In this document: positions 25,758 through 34,858 of the stretch, one piece after another
How positions within the stretch are numbered: position 1 is the stretch's first letter
Layout of the letters: the number at the start of each line of letters is the position of its first letter
Assembly: GCF_013377885.1 (NCBI RefSeq)
Contig: NZ_JABKAU010000014.1
Coordinates: 50,905-114,904 of the forward strand
Reading direction: 5' to 3'
DNA: 64,000 nucleotides
DNA from: Hymenobacter lapidiphilus
GTDB taxonomy: Bacteria; Bacteroidota; Bacteroidia; Cytophagales; Hymenobacteraceae
Notes under the pieces: model-generated
The model's input: only the letters and a program-made list of their open reading frames with translations
What the model was told of the DNA's origin: nothing
The model's database searches: none
Position numbers and translations under genes: made by a program

Positions 25758-26537
25758 ATGCTGCAACTCCACTACCGCGAAACGGGGCAGGGCACCCCGC
25801 TGGTTATCCTGCACGGCCTGTTTGGCACCCTCGACAACTGGCAGACGCTGGCCCGGCGCTGGGCTGAGGCCGGCCACCGCGTTATTTCGGTTGATTTACG
25901 CAACCACGGCCGCTCTCCCCACTCGCCCGAGCACACCTACCCGGCCATGGCCGCCGATGTGCTCGGCCTGTTCGATCAGCTGGGCCTGGGCCCCGAAACC
26001 ACACTGCTAGGCCATAGTATGGGCGGCAAGGCAGCCATGCGCTTCGCCCTCGATTACCCCGACCGCCTGGGCAAGCTCATTGTGGTTGATATTGCGCCCC
26101 GCGCCTCCGATATGCGCCACCAGGATGCCATTCTGGATGGACTGAATTCAGTCGATTTCACGCAATGCGACGGCCGCCAAGCCGCCGACGATGCGCTGGC
26201 CCGCCACATTTCCAGCTTCGGCGTGCGGCAGTTTCTGCTCAAAAACCTTTACCGCCAGGATGACAACTCGTTTGCCTGGCGTGTGAACTTGCCCGTACTC
26301 ACAGAGCAGATGGCGGACATCGGCATCGAAATTACCGGCACGCAGCCCTTCCTCAAGCCCGCGCTGTTCATCAATGGCGGCATGTCAGATTATATCGATG
26401 CCGAAGATAAGCTCCACGGTATTCCGGCCCTGTTCCCCAACTCGCAGGTAGCCACCGTGCTCGACGCCGGCCACTGGGTGCATTCCGAAAAGCCCGACGA
26501 AGTGTTTGGGCTGGTGCAGGATTTTGTGGGAATGTAG
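25758..26537 (+). CDS. Alpha/beta hydrolase, YbfF-like esterase
   Basis: The 259-residue protein starts MLQLHYRETGQGTP, with oxyanion-hole LVILHGLFGTLDNW, nucleophile elbow LLGHSMGGKAAM (Ser in GHSMGG), a LINGGMSDYI acid region and catalytic His in LDAGHWVHSEKPDE. The set matches the YbfF family of short-chain esterases. The frame is open from 25497, but a TATTTTTG -7 element sits at 25744-25751, only 6 bp before the ATG, so the transcript may be leaderless. Confidence 0.88.
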   Translation: MLQLHYRETGQGTPLVILHGLFGTLDNWQTLARRWAEAGHRVISVDLRNHGRSPHSPEHTYPAMAADVLGLFDQLGLGPETTLLGHSMGGKAAMRFALDYPDRLGKLIVVDIAPRASDMRHQDAILDGLNSVDFTQCDGRQAADDALARHISSFGVRQFLLKNLYRQDDNSFAWRVNLPVLTEQMADIGIEITGTQPFLKPALFINGGMSDYIDAEDKLHGIPALFPNSQVATVLDAGHWVHSEKPDEVFGLVQDFVGM

Positions 26538-26548
26538 CTGAACCCGCC

Positions 26549-26637
26549 TGTCATCCTGAGCGAAGCGAAGGATCTGGAGAGAACCTAACATTACTGATCG
26601 GCTTCTCACCAGATCCTTCGCTCCGCTCAGGATGACA
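26549..26637. repeat. Inverted repeat, family B (TGTCATCCTGAG type)
   Basis: The left arm begins TGTCATCCTGAGCGAAGCGA (26549) and the right arm ends CCGCTCAGGATGACA (26637). The arms are about 33 bp with few mismatches and a short loop containing TAACATTACTGATCG. It lies 11 bp after the esterase stop and 50 bp before the next start. Confidence 0.9.
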
Positions 26638-26687
26638 AAAACCTTTGCCCACTTATTCACCGAGTCACTCATTCATCCATTCCCAAG

Positions 26688-27395
26688 ATGCCCGGTACGC
26701 TCTACCTGATTCCTACTATTCTGGCCGACGATACTGAGATGCAGGTGCTGCCGCCGCAGGTGGCCACGCAGGTGGTGGCGCTGTCGTGCTTCCTAGTAGA
26801 AAACGCCCGCACGGCCCGCCGCTTTATCAAGCGCGTGGCTCCGGAGCACGTCATCGAGCAGCTGCGCATCAGCGTAATCGACAAGGATAGCACCGAGGCC
26901 CAAGTGCAAGCCGCCCTCCAACCGGTGCTACAGGGCCAGGATGCGGGCGTGATTTCGGAGGCTGGCTGCCCTGGCATTGCCGACCCGGGCGCCGAACTGG
27001 CCCGCCGTGCCCACCAGTTGGGCATCCGGGTAGTGCCGCTGGTGGGGCCTAGCAGCCTGTTATTGGCTCTGATGGCTTCGGGAATGAGCGGGCAGAGCTT
27101 CACCTTCCACGGTTACCTACCCATTGAGCGGGGCCCGCGACTGGCGGCCATCAAGAAGCTGGAGCAGCAGGCCCTGCAACTGCACCAAACCCAGTTGTTC
27201 ATCGAAACGCCTTACCGCAACCTGCCGCTGCTCGACGATTTGCTTGCCGGACTGCACCCCGGCACCCGCCTGTGCGTGGCCGCCAGCCTCACGGCCCCCA
27301 ACGAGTTCATCGTTACCGATACCGTGGCCGGTTGGCGCAAACGCCCCAAACCGGATATCCACAAGCAGCCGGCAGTATTTTTGGTAGGGATATAG
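26688..27395 (+). CDS. RsmI-like SAM-dependent methyltransferase (tetrapyrrole methylase fold)
   Basis: The 235-residue protein has family motifs: GTLYLIPTILADD at the start, FLVENARTARRFIKR, VISEAGCPGIADPGAELARR, PLVGPSSLLLALMASGM, and QSFTFHGYLPIERGPR. RsmI 2'-O-methylates C1402 of 16S rRNA. This protein is shorter than RsmI (about 280 residues) and has diverged at the first motif, so it may have another substrate. Many Bacteroidota carry this short form in addition to RsmI. The stop codon is adjacent to the family A repeat that follows. Confidence 0.82.
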   Translation: MPGTLYLIPTILADDTEMQVLPPQVATQVVALSCFLVENARTARRFIKRVAPEHVIEQLRISVIDKDSTEAQVQAALQPVLQGQDAGVISEAGCPGIADPGAELARRAHQLGIRVVPLVGPSSLLLALMASGMSGQSFTFHGYLPIERGPRLAAIKKLEQQALQLHQTQLFIETPYRNLPLLDDLLAGLHPGTRLCVAASLTAPNEFIVTDTVAGWRKRPKPDIHKQPAVFLVGI

Positions 27396-27480
27396 GGGGG
27401 GGCTTGTACCGGCCCGCCGTTCGCACCGCTTCAACGGTAAGCGTTCAATGGCGGGCGGGGGCAAGCCCCTACGTCGTTCT
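27396..27480. repeat. Inverted repeat, family A copy 2 (degenerate left arm)
   Basis: The left arm (GGGGGGGCTTGTACCGGCCC region, from 27396) and the right arm (CGTTCAATGGCGGGCGGGGG to TACGTCGTTCT, to 27480) are partial complements. The left arm is worn near the gene end. The repeat exactly fills the gap between two convergent genes, from the methyltransferase stop (27395) to the feoB stop (27482). Confidence 0.8.
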
Positions 27481-27481
27481 T

Positions 27482-29668
27482 CTAGCTCATCAGGCTATAC
27501 ACCAGCCACGAGGATACATAGGCTAGGCCGGTCATGTAGATGAGCTGGAGCATGGGCCATTTCCAGCCCTTGGTTTCGCGGTAGGTGGCAGCCAGCGTGC
27601 TCATGCACTGCATAGCAAATACGTAGAACACGAGCAGCGAAAACGAGCGGGCCGGCGTGAAGAAAGGCTGGCCGTAAATATCCTTTTCGGCGGCCAGCTT
27701 TTGCTGTACCGTCAGTTCATCGGCATCCTGGCCCACGCTATAAATCGTGCTCATGGTGCCCACAAATACCTCGCGGGCCGCAAAGGAAGTTATCAGCGAA
27801 ATACCGATTTTCCAGTCGAAGCCCAGCGGGCGAATGGCCGGCTCCAGCACGTGGCCGAAGATGCCGGCGTAGGAGTTTTCGAGCCGCTCGGAGGCTACGC
27901 GGGCCTCGGTTTCATCGGGCGTCAGGCGCTGGGTGGCGGCGATGGCGCGGGCCTGGGTTTCCACCTGCTCCAGGCGGCCGGGGGGGCCATAGGTAGCCAG
28001 CACCCACAGGATAATGGAAATAGCCAGAATTACCTTACCGGCCTGGAAAACAAAGGTTTTTACCTTCTCCAGAATGGTAATGCCCACGTTTTTCCAGCGC
28101 GGCCAGCGGTACACCGGAAACTCCATGATGAAGTAGCTCCGCTCGGTGGTGCGCATCAGCAGTTTCATGGCCCAGGCCGAGAAGATGGCCGCGAAAAAGC
28201 CCAGCAAATACAGCCCCATCAACGCGAAGCCGCGCAGGTTGAAAATACCCAGCACGGCCTCGTCGGGCACCACCAGCCCGATGAGCACGGTGTACACCGG
28301 AATCCGGGCCGAGCACGACATGAGCGGCGTAACGAAGATGGTAATCAGCCGGTCTTTGCGATTTTCGATGGTGCGGGCGCTCATAATGGCTGGCACGGCG
28401 CAGGCCACGCCCGAAATCAGGGGCACGATGCTCTTGCCGTTCAGCCCGAAGCGCCGCATGATACGGTCCATCATGAACGTGACGCGGGCCATGTAGCCGG
28501 TTTCCTCCAGCACTGCAATGAAGGCAAAGAGCAGGGCAATCTGCGGAATGAAGATCAGGACCCCACCCAAGCCCGCCAGCACGCCCTCGGTGAGCAGGTT
28601 GATAAGCGGGCCGCTGAAGTTGGTCTGGATAAGGGAGTTGATCCAGGCCACGCCCTGGTCAATCAGCTCCATGGGGTAGCTGGCCCAGGCAAACACGGCC
28701 TGGAACATCAGAAACAGGATGCCGAAGAAAATGCCGTAACCCCACACCCGATGCGTGAGCACCTTGTCGAGGCGGTTGCTGTAGGGCTCATTCTGCTCGG
28801 TGCGCGTCACGGTCACGCAGTTCAGCAGAATCTCGTTGACGCGGGCGTAGCGGGCAATGGTTTCCTGGGCCTGCCGGACGGTGGGCTTGAAGTCGTACTT
28901 CGTCGTCAGCTCCTCCAGGTAAGCCCGTTCGTCGGGACTCAGGAAAGCCAGGTGGCGGTACTGGTGGGCGTAGTGTAGCGCCAGGTAATCGTTGTGCAGG
29001 TTGAAGTAGTCGCGAATCTGCCGCACCATGGGCACCAGATCCTCTTCAGGCTTGTAGAAACCCATTGTGGGGGCCCCCAGCGTCTGGCTCATCAGGATTT
29101 TGAGGGCCGCAATGCCCACGCCTTTACGGGCATTCAGCGGCACCACGGGCACGCCAAGCTCCTGCTGGAGGGCCGCAATATCAATCTGGATGCCGTGCTG
29201 CTCGGCCGTGTCCATCATGTTGAGGGCCAGGATGGCAGGCAAGCCTAAGTCGGCCAGCTGGGTAAACAGCAGCAGGTTGCGACGCAGGTTGCTGGCGTCC
29301 ACCGTTACCACCACAAAATCGGGATACTGCGGGCTGGTGTGGTCGTAGAACAGGCTGGTGATTACCTTCTCATCAAGGCTCTTGGGGTAGAGCGAGTAGG
29401 TGCCCGGCAAATCGATTATTTCGGCCCGCAGCTGGGGCGTGAGCTGGCTGATGCCGGTTTTGCGGTCGACGGTAACGCCGGGGAAGTTGCCGACTTTCTG
29501 GTTGAGGCCGGTGAGCTGATTGAACAGCGACGACTTGCCCGAGTTGGGGTTGCCTACCAGCGCAATGCGGGCCAGCAGCCCCCCGGTCCGTCCGGCGGCC
29601 ACCTCCAGGCGCTCCACCGATCCGGCAACGCCGGCCGGGTCCGTAATCATATCCTCCCCGCTCGTCAT
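27482..29668 (-). CDS. feoB: Ferrous iron transporter FeoB
   Basis: The 728-residue protein has an N-terminal GTPase domain with G1 GNPNSGKSS, G2 region GVTVDRKTG, G3 DLPGTYSL and G4 NMMD, followed by a helical spacer and the two Gate domains of the permease. The Gate part has FIPQIALLFAFIAVLEETGY, GKSIVPLISGVACAVPAIMS and SCSARIPVYTVLIGLVVPDE with the Cys typical of FeoB. It imports Fe2+ across the inner membrane. feoA ends 11 bp upstream. Confidence 0.97.
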   Translation of the reverse strand: MTSGEDMITDPAGVAGSVERLEVAAGRTGGLLARIALVGNPNSGKSSLFNQLTGLNQKVGNFPGVTVDRKTGISQLTPQLRAEIIDLPGTYSLYPKSLDEKVITSLFYDHTSPQYPDFVVVTVDASNLRRNLLLFTQLADLGLPAILALNMMDTAEQHGIQIDIAALQQELGVPVVPLNARKGVGIAALKILMSQTLGAPTMGFYKPEEDLVPMVRQIRDYFNLHNDYLALHYAHQYRHLAFLSPDERAYLEELTTKYDFKPTVRQAQETIARYARVNEILLNCVTVTRTEQNEPYSNRLDKVLTHRVWGYGIFFGILFLMFQAVFAWASYPMELIDQGVAWINSLIQTNFSGPLINLLTEGVLAGLGGVLIFIPQIALLFAFIAVLEETGYMARVTFMMDRIMRRFGLNGKSIVPLISGVACAVPAIMSARTIENRKDRLITIFVTPLMSCSARIPVYTVLIGLVVPDEAVLGIFNLRGFALMGLYLLGFFAAIFSAWAMKLLMRTTERSYFIMEFPVYRWPRWKNVGITILEKVKTFVFQAGKVILAISIILWVLATYGPPGRLEQVETQARAIAATQRLTPDETEARVASERLENSYAGIFGHVLEPAIRPLGFDWKIGISLITSFAAREVFVGTMSTIYSVGQDADELTVQQKLAAEKDIYGQPFFTPARSFSLLVFYVFAMQCMSTLAATYRETKGWKWPMLQLIYMTGLAYVSSWLVYSLMS

Positions 29669-29679
29669 TCGGGGCCCCG

Positions 29680-29946
29680 TTATTTCAGCAGAATAGTGGC
29701 CGCCTCACTTACCCTGAGCGACAGTGTGTAGTCGCACTGCTCGCCGACCACCAGCGTAATGGGGCAACCCAGCGGTGCCCGGCTGTTGAGACGAACCTGC
29801 GTGCCGGGAATGCAGCCCATTTCGAGCAGCTTGAGTGCCATCTCAGGATCCTGGAGGCAGCAAATCGTGGCCGATTCGCCCATTTTCAGGTCTTTCACGC
29901 TACGTTGCATGGGTGGGGCAGATACGAGGGTGGAAGGGTCGGGCAC
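29680..29946 (-). CDS. feoA: FeoA family protein
   Basis: The 88-residue SH3-like protein has SVKDLKMGESATICCL, LKLLEMGCIPGTQVRLN and the C-terminal VVGEQCDYTLSLRVSEAATI. FeoA is needed for Fe2+ uptake by FeoB. The first ATG (29946) was kept; the ATG at 29910 (MQRSVKDLKMG) would also retain the domain. The pair is driven by the promoter at 29976-30007. Confidence 0.93.
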   Translation of the reverse strand: MPDPSTLVSAPPMQRSVKDLKMGESATICCLQDPEMALKLLEMGCIPGTQVRLNSRAPLGCPITLVVGEQCDYTLSLRVSEAATILLK

Positions 29947-29975
29947 GGCAGGGAGCTATTTAGATTCTCTTCAAA

Positions 29976-30007
29976 CAAAGATACTACCCTTTTATGTTTC
30001 GGCCAAA
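29976..30007 (-). promoter_or_regulatory. feoAB promoter of Bacteroidota type
   Basis: On the minus strand a TTTG (-33, at 30004-30007) is followed, after exactly 20 bp, by TATCTTTG (-7, at 29976-29983). This is a full match to the Bacteroidota consensus (TTTG and TAnnTTTG about 19-21 bp apart). The expected start lies about 25 bp before feoA. Confidence 0.7.
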
Positions 30008-30106
30008 ATTCGCCCTTGCTACCCAACCGGGTAACGACCTGTTAAGTGGCTGACCTATAATTATTCCGAAATGAAATTGCATTAGTATAAATATTCTTTG
30101 AAGTAT

Positions 30107-30138
30107 TGCGCGTAGTGCCTATTTTCATTGTAGTTTTG
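30107..30138 (+). promoter_or_regulatory. Probable promoter of the CarboxypepD_reg-like gene
   Basis: TAGTTTTG (30131-30138) matches the -7 consensus, and TTG (30107-30109) lies 21 bp upstream. It is 24 bp before the preferred ATG at 30163, which argues against the longer frame that opens at 30106. Confidence 0.5.
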
Positions 30139-30162
30139 GCATATATCTTAGTCTGGCTACCC

Positions 30163-31062
30163 ATGATCACACGCTTACTTGCTCTTTTTTGCCTGCTTCT
30201 GGCATTTCCACTGCTAAGCTTTGCCCAGGAGGCAAAAATTACCGGCCGCATCGTTGATGAGGCTAGTAAGGAACCCATCCCGTTTGCTTCCATCGGCCTG
30301 AAGGAAGAGCAGACCGGTGCCCTGACCAACGAATACGGCTTTTTCCAGATGGCTATGCCCCAGAAAAACCCGCAGGATTCCCTGGTTATCGTAGCCCTGG
30401 GCTACCGCCGCAAATCGGTCCTCATCAAGCCCGGCCAGAAGGTGCAGGACATGATTATTGAGGTAACCAAGCTGGCCATCAAGCTGGAGAACGTAAACGT
30501 AGTCAGCAGCGCCAAAATCAAGAACCTGGGACTGGGTTCGCGCTCCAACACGCCTGGCGAGGGCATGATTCAGGGTATGCCCGGCAGCCAGTACGCCTTC
30601 TTCGTGAAGAACGAGAAGGGCAAAGACCTGGGCAACGTGCGTACCGTTTCGTTCTATATTGGTGAAAACGGCTTCCCCCGCGAGCCGTTCCGCGTGCGTC
30701 TCTACAAAGCCGACGGCAACTACAATTCACCCAACACCGACCTACTGACCGAAAACATTGTGGTGTCGGCTCCGAAGGGTGGCGAGTGGTACACCGTCGA
30801 TCTGACCGAGTACAACATTGAGGCACCAAAGGAAGGCTTCTTCGTGGCAATGGAGTGGATCGTGAGCGGCGACAACTTCTACACTGTCAACTTCATGGAT
30901 AACTATACGCCCTACGGCCAGATTCTGAAGCCCACCTTCGAATACAAGGAGGCCCTGACCTGGAACTACACCATAGGCCGCGGCTGGAGCCTCATCACGC
31001 TGGCCAACGACGGCAAGCGCTACAACGCTATGATCCGCGCCGAAGTCGACCAGATCAAATAA
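30163..31062 (+). CDS. Exported protein with carboxypeptidase-regulatory-like domain
   Basis: The 299-residue product has a signal peptide (MITRLLALFCLLLAFPLLSF, cleavage near AQE) and a CarboxypepD_reg-like domain (about 22-100: KITGRIVDEASKEPIPFASI, ALTNEYGFFQMAMPQ). A C-terminal beta-rich domain follows with FYIGENGFPREPFRVRLYKA and TVDLTEYNIEAPKEGFFVAM. It is probably periplasmic or surface-exposed. I do not recognise the C-terminal domain by name. The start was chosen from the promoter and signal peptide. Confidence 0.75.
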   Translation: MITRLLALFCLLLAFPLLSFAQEAKITGRIVDEASKEPIPFASIGLKEEQTGALTNEYGFFQMAMPQKNPQDSLVIVALGYRRKSVLIKPGQKVQDMIIEVTKLAIKLENVNVVSSAKIKNLGLGSRSNTPGEGMIQGMPGSQYAFFVKNEKGKDLGNVRTVSFYIGENGFPREPFRVRLYKADGNYNSPNTDLLTENIVVSAPKGGEWYTVDLTEYNIEAPKEGFFVAMEWIVSGDNFYTVNFMDNYTPYGQILKPTFEYKEALTWNYTIGRGWSLITLANDGKRYNAMIRAEVDQIK

Positions 31063-31080
31063 ACCACAGAAGGTGCAGCT

Positions 31081-31254
31081 GTTGCAGATGATTGGATACT
31101 GCAGATGCAGGCGTCAGCAACAAAGCAAATATCCGTTAAACAAAAGAGCCCGGCTTGTTAGCCGGGCTCTTTTGTTTAACGGATATTTGGCAGAATCTGG
31201 TTGACGATTGGTAAACGTTGACGCCTGCATCTGCGGCAACCAATCATCTGCAAC
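31081..31254. repeat. Nested inverted repeat with inner terminator
   Basis: The outer arms, 31081-31121 and 31217-31254, are near-perfect complements (GTTGCAGATGATTGG and GCAGATGCAGGCGTC / GACGCCTGCATCTGC and CCAATCATCTGCAAC). Inside lies a perfect 30-bp stem, 31126-31155 with 31160-31189, around a TGTT loop; its core is AGAGCCCGGCT / AGCCGGGCTCT. The inner hairpin should terminate both the gene ending at 31062 and the ompA gene that ends at 31263. Confidence 0.9.
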
Positions 31255-31262
31255 GGCTGCGG

Positions 31263-31886
31263 TTATTGTTTGAGCACGGCAATTTCTACCCGGCGGTTCT
31301 GCTGACGGCCGGCGGGCGTGGCATTGGTGGCCACGGGAGCTTTCTCGCCCATCGACTCGATGCTGACCATGTCGGCCTTCATCATGCCCTTGGTTACGAG
31401 CCATTCCTTCACGGCGGCGGCCCGCTCACGGGCTAAGTCCATATTGTAATCTTTGGAGCCGCGCGAGTCGGCAAAGCCCAGTACGCGCACCTGTTTTCCT
31501 TGGTAGCGGCGGTTGATGGAAGCGCCGATTTCGGAGAGGGCGCGCGTTGCCGTAGGCTTAATAACGGCCTTATCAGTATCGAAAAGCACTTCCTCATCGA
31601 GGCCGTAGAGGTTGAGACGGTCATTTTCGCGCACCGTAATTTCGGGCAGGTCGATTTCCTCCATTGTAGCGTCACGCATTTCGGCGTCGTTCACCGTAAA
31701 GACATCTTCGGTGGCGTTGGCGGCGGAAGTGGCCATGCCTTCAGCAGTGCGGCCATTATCAAATACCACGGCCGTATCGGCGGTGGCCTCGGAGGCTTCG
31801 TTTACCTCGGCCGGGTTCTTGAGGTCGGAGCAGGAAGAAGCGAGTAAGGCAATGGCGGCCAGAGCAGGTAGAAAGGACTTTTTCAT
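31263..31886 (-). CDS. OmpA family lipoprotein
   Basis: The 207-residue product starts MKKSFLPALAAIALLASSC, with lipidated Cys about residue 19. An acidic linker (about 25-90) follows, then an OmpA-like peptidoglycan-binding domain (about 100-205) with VLFDTDKAVIKPTATRALSE, VRVLGFADSRGSKDYNMDLA and GRQQNRRVEIAVL. The final NRRVEI motif marks the peptidoglycan contact. It is predicted to be an outer-membrane lipoprotein that binds the wall. The frame is open to 31904 but the ATG at 31886 gives a correct lipobox. Confidence 0.9.
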   Translation of the reverse strand: MKKSFLPALAAIALLASSCSDLKNPAEVNEASEATADTAVVFDNGRTAEGMATSAANATEDVFTVNDAEMRDATMEEIDLPEITVRENDRLNLYGLDEEVLFDTDKAVIKPTATRALSEIGASINRRYQGKQVRVLGFADSRGSKDYNMDLARERAAAVKEWLVTKGMMKADMVSIESMGEKAPVATNATPAGRQQNRRVEIAVLKQ

Positions 31887-32066
31887 CGAAATTAAATTAT
31901 GCAAGTGAATGGAAAGGTTGTGCTATGCTTTACGTAGCAACGGCTCTTGCGTTGGGTGCTGCCATAGCTGCACTCAACTTCGCCCCGGCCCTGGGGCTCC
32001 GGGCCACTACCAATTTAGCTCTTTTAGTGCCACTCAAACGCCCTATTGCGCGGTACCCGCCGCCTT

Positions 32067-34568
32067 CTATTCCGCCACGAATACCCGCTTCACTCGCTCG
32101 CTCACATTAGTTAGCAACTCGTAGGCAATGGTGCCGATGCGGGCGGCCAGCGCGGGCAGCGGCAGGCCCTCGCCGAACACCACGGCCTCGTCGCCGGTCA
32201 GCACGTTGGGCAGATCGGTTACGTCCGCCATGCACATATCCATGCACACGCTGCCGACTATGGGCGCGCGCTGGCCCCGAATGAGCACCTCCCCCACCCC
32301 GTTGCCGAAGCGTCGGTCGTAGCCGTCGGCGTAGCCAATGGCCAGCGTGGCAATGCGCCGCTCGTAGCTGGTGGCTTCGCCGCGGCGGCCGTAGCCCACG
32401 GTGTAGCCGGCGGGCAGGGTTTTCACCTGCGAAACCGTGGTGCGCAGCCTGCTGACGGGCCGTAGCGCGTCGGGCTGCTGGCCGCTGGCCTCCACGCCGT
32501 ACAGGCCAATACCCAGGCGCACCATGTCAAACTGGGCCTCGGGGAAACGCAGAATGCCGGCCGTATTGAGGGCGTGTTTGAGCACGGGGTAGCCGATAAT
32601 ATGCTCTAACACCGCAGTGAGGCGGCCGAAGGCGGCCAGTTGGCCCCGCGAAAAACCGTCGTGGCCGGCCTCGTCGGCACTGGCCAGGTGGGTAAGTATG
32701 CTGGCCACCGGCACCAGCACGGCGTTGGCATGCAACAGTGCGCCCAGCTCGGCCACGTCTTCCTCGCCGAAACCAAGGCGGCGCATGCCGGTATCGAGCT
32801 TGAGATGGATGGGCGGCAGGGGCGCTTGTTGGGCGGCATTGAGGTAGCTCTGCAGCAACTCGAAGGAGTAGATTTCGGGCTCCAGATGGTACTGGCGCAG
32901 GGTGGCGAACGAGTCGGGGGCCGGGTTCATCACCATAATGGGCAGGCTGATGCCCTGGCGGCGCAGCTCCACGCCCTCATCGGCGTAGGCCACGGCCAGG
33001 TAGTCGGCACGATGAAACTGGAGCAGATTGGCCACTTCCGTCGAGCCGCTGCCGTAGGCAAAGGCCTTCACCATCACCATCAGCTTCACGCCGGGGCGCA
33101 GGCGGCGGCGGTAGAAGTTGAGGTTGTGCACCAGCGCATCGAGGTTGACTTCGAGTACCGTGCCGTGGAGCTTCTGCTGGAGCGCGGCCACCACCCGCTC
33201 GAAGCCGTAGCGCCGGGCGCCCTTCACCAGCAGCAGCTCCTCCCGGAAATCATCGGCCCGAAAATCGGCCAGCAGCGCGTCGGTATCGGGGTAGAAGTGG
33301 GTTTGCAGGCCGGTAAAGGCGACTTGGTGCCGGCTGATGTCGGGTCCGACGCCGATAAGGCGCACCACGCCTGAGGTGGGCAGCAGGGCCGCCACGCGGG
33401 CGTACAGCTCGGCGCCTTCGAGACCCGATTCGAGCACGTCGGAGAGGATGAGCGTGCGCGGCAGGCGGCGGGGCTGGCGACTGAGCGCGTCGAGGGCGAG
33501 GCGCAGGCCAGCCAGGTCGTTGTTATAAGTGTCGTCGAGCACGTAGCAGCCGTTGAGGGCCTGCTTCATCTCCAGGCGCATGGCCACGGGCTGCAAGCGC
33601 TCCAGCCGGCGCTGGATTTCGTCGGGCGCCAGTTCGCGGTGCAGCAGCACCACGAGGCCGTGCAGGGCATTTTCCAGCGAGGGCTCGTCGGCGAAGGGCA
33701 GCGTGAAGGTGTGCGATTCGGCTCCGGCTTGCTTGAGGCGCAGCACGGTACGGTCGGCCAGCGTTTCCTTGACTGACACCAGCCAGCGCGCTTCGCCGGC
33801 CTCGTACACGGCCCGCTGGCGTGTCCAGGCGGCCAGCCTTTCGGGCGGCAGCTGGTGGCGGGCGGCGGCGTGTACCGGCGGGTGGTCGGCGCAGTAGAAC
33901 AGGGTTTCGACCTGCTCAAATAAGCGCATCTTCTCGGTTACTTTTTCTTCCCAGGAAACAAAACCGGCGTCGTGGGCAGTGCCCAGGTTGGTGAAGATGC
34001 CCAGCGTGGGCTGGATGACGCGGGCCAGCCGGGCCATTTCGCCGGGCTCGGAAATACCGGCCTCGAAGATGCCCAGCGAGTGCCGCGCATTCAACTCCCA
34101 CACGCTCAGCGGCACGCCCACCTGCGAGTTGTAGGAGCGCGGACTCTTGCACACCAGCTCATCGGGGCTCAGCAGCTGCGCCAACCACTCCTTGACAATA
34201 GTTTTGCCGTTGGAGCCCGTGATGCCGAACACGGGCAGCGCGAACTGCCGCCGATGGTGGGCCGCCAGCGCCTGCAAAGCCGCCAGCACGTCATCCACGG
34301 CCAGTAAACCGGCCTCCGGATACGCCGCCGCACCGCCCGGCAGCTCCACGCCGGCTTCCACCACAAACTGCCGCACACCGGCCCGGTACAACTCGGGCAG
34401 ATAGCGGTGGCCGTCGTGCTGGGGGCCGCGCAACGCGAAAAACAGGCTGTCGGCGGGCGTTTCGACGCGGCGGCTGTCGAGCAGCAGCCGCTGCACCGGG
34501 GCCGGGGCGGTGGGTTGCCGGAACACGGTGCCGCCGAGCAGCGCGGACAGGTCGGAGAACTGGAGCAT
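32067..34568 (-). CDS. Bifunctional MurF ligase / alanine racemase
   Basis: The 833-residue fusion has an N-terminal MurF domain (about 1-463) with P-loop GITGSNGKT (115-123), NLGTAHDAGF, DDTYNNDLAGLRLALDAL and LVKGARRYGFE. The alanine racemase domain (about 468-833) has PLP-lysine Lys501 in VMVKAFAYGSGSTEVA, LKLDTGMRRLGF and IGYADGYDRRFGNG with the second catalytic tyrosine. MurF adds D-Ala-D-Ala to UDP-MurNAc-tripeptide; Alr makes D-Ala. The fusion is known in Bacteroidota. ATG at 34568 was chosen over the open 34646 frame because of the -7 element at 34573-34580. Confidence 0.95.
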   Translation of the reverse strand: MLQFSDLSALLGGTVFRQPTAPAPVQRLLLDSRRVETPADSLFFALRGPQHDGHRYLPELYRAGVRQFVVEAGVELPGGAAAYPEAGLLAVDDVLAALQALAAHHRRQFALPVFGITGSNGKTIVKEWLAQLLSPDELVCKSPRSYNSQVGVPLSVWELNARHSLGIFEAGISEPGEMARLARVIQPTLGIFTNLGTAHDAGFVSWEEKVTEKMRLFEQVETLFYCADHPPVHAAARHQLPPERLAAWTRQRAVYEAGEARWLVSVKETLADRTVLRLKQAGAESHTFTLPFADEPSLENALHGLVVLLHRELAPDEIQRRLERLQPVAMRLEMKQALNGCYVLDDTYNNDLAGLRLALDALSRQPRRLPRTLILSDVLESGLEGAELYARVAALLPTSGVVRLIGVGPDISRHQVAFTGLQTHFYPDTDALLADFRADDFREELLLVKGARRYGFERVVAALQQKLHGTVLEVNLDALVHNLNFYRRRLRPGVKLMVMVKAFAYGSGSTEVANLLQFHRADYLAVAYADEGVELRRQGISLPIMVMNPAPDSFATLRQYHLEPEIYSFELLQSYLNAAQQAPLPPIHLKLDTGMRRLGFGEEDVAELGALLHANAVLVPVASILTHLASADEAGHDGFSRGQLAAFGRLTAVLEHIIGYPVLKHALNTAGILRFPEAQFDMVRLGIGLYGVEASGQQPDALRPVSRLRTTVSQVKTLPAGYTVGYGRRGEATSYERRIATLAIGYADGYDRRFGNGVGEVLIRGQRAPIVGSVCMDMCMADVTDLPNVLTGDEAVVFGEGLPLPALAARIGTIAYELLTNVSERVKRVFVAE

Positions 34569-34572
34569 GGGG

Positions 34573-34580
34573 CAAAAGTA
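34573..34580 (-). promoter_or_regulatory. -7 element of murF-alr
   Basis: TACTTTTG on the minus strand ends only 4 bp before the murF-alr ATG, so transcription would start at or beside the start codon. No clear TTTG -33 element is present. Candidate leaderless start. Confidence 0.45.
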
Positions 34581-34636
34581 GCGGGTGAGCGGCGGGGATT
34601 TGATGGGGCCTTGGGATTGGGATGAGCCGGACAAAC

Positions 34637-34739
34637 AGAACGTCATTCAGAGCGCAGCGAAGAATCTCGCGTGCTGATGTTGTGATGGAAACTCGACGTC
34701 AGCACGCGAGATTCTTCGCTGCGCTCTGAATGACGTTCT
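34637..34739. repeat. Perfect 41-bp inverted repeat, family B variant
   Basis: Arms 34637-34677 and 34699-34739 are fully complementary over 41 bp, starting AGAACGTCATTCAGAGCGCA and ending TGCGCTCTGAATGACGTTCT, with a 21-bp spacer. It lies in the divergent interval between murF-alr and the YfhO gene. The two outer ends have the same AGAACG / CGTTCT form as family A. Confidence 0.93.
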
Positions 34740-34858
34740 ATTCTATCCGGCGTTCTTTCTGCCCGGAGTTCTTTTTGCCCGGCTCGCCTTCCGCTACTTC
34801 TACCCCCGCGAACATATAGTACCTTCGGGCTTCTGATTCCGACTTCTTTTCAAGCCGA

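Noticed and set aside
27701..28978. 425-codon plus-strand frame opposite feoB
   Set aside because: Antisense to a clearly functional feoB, His/Gln/Gly-rich composition typical of shadow frames.
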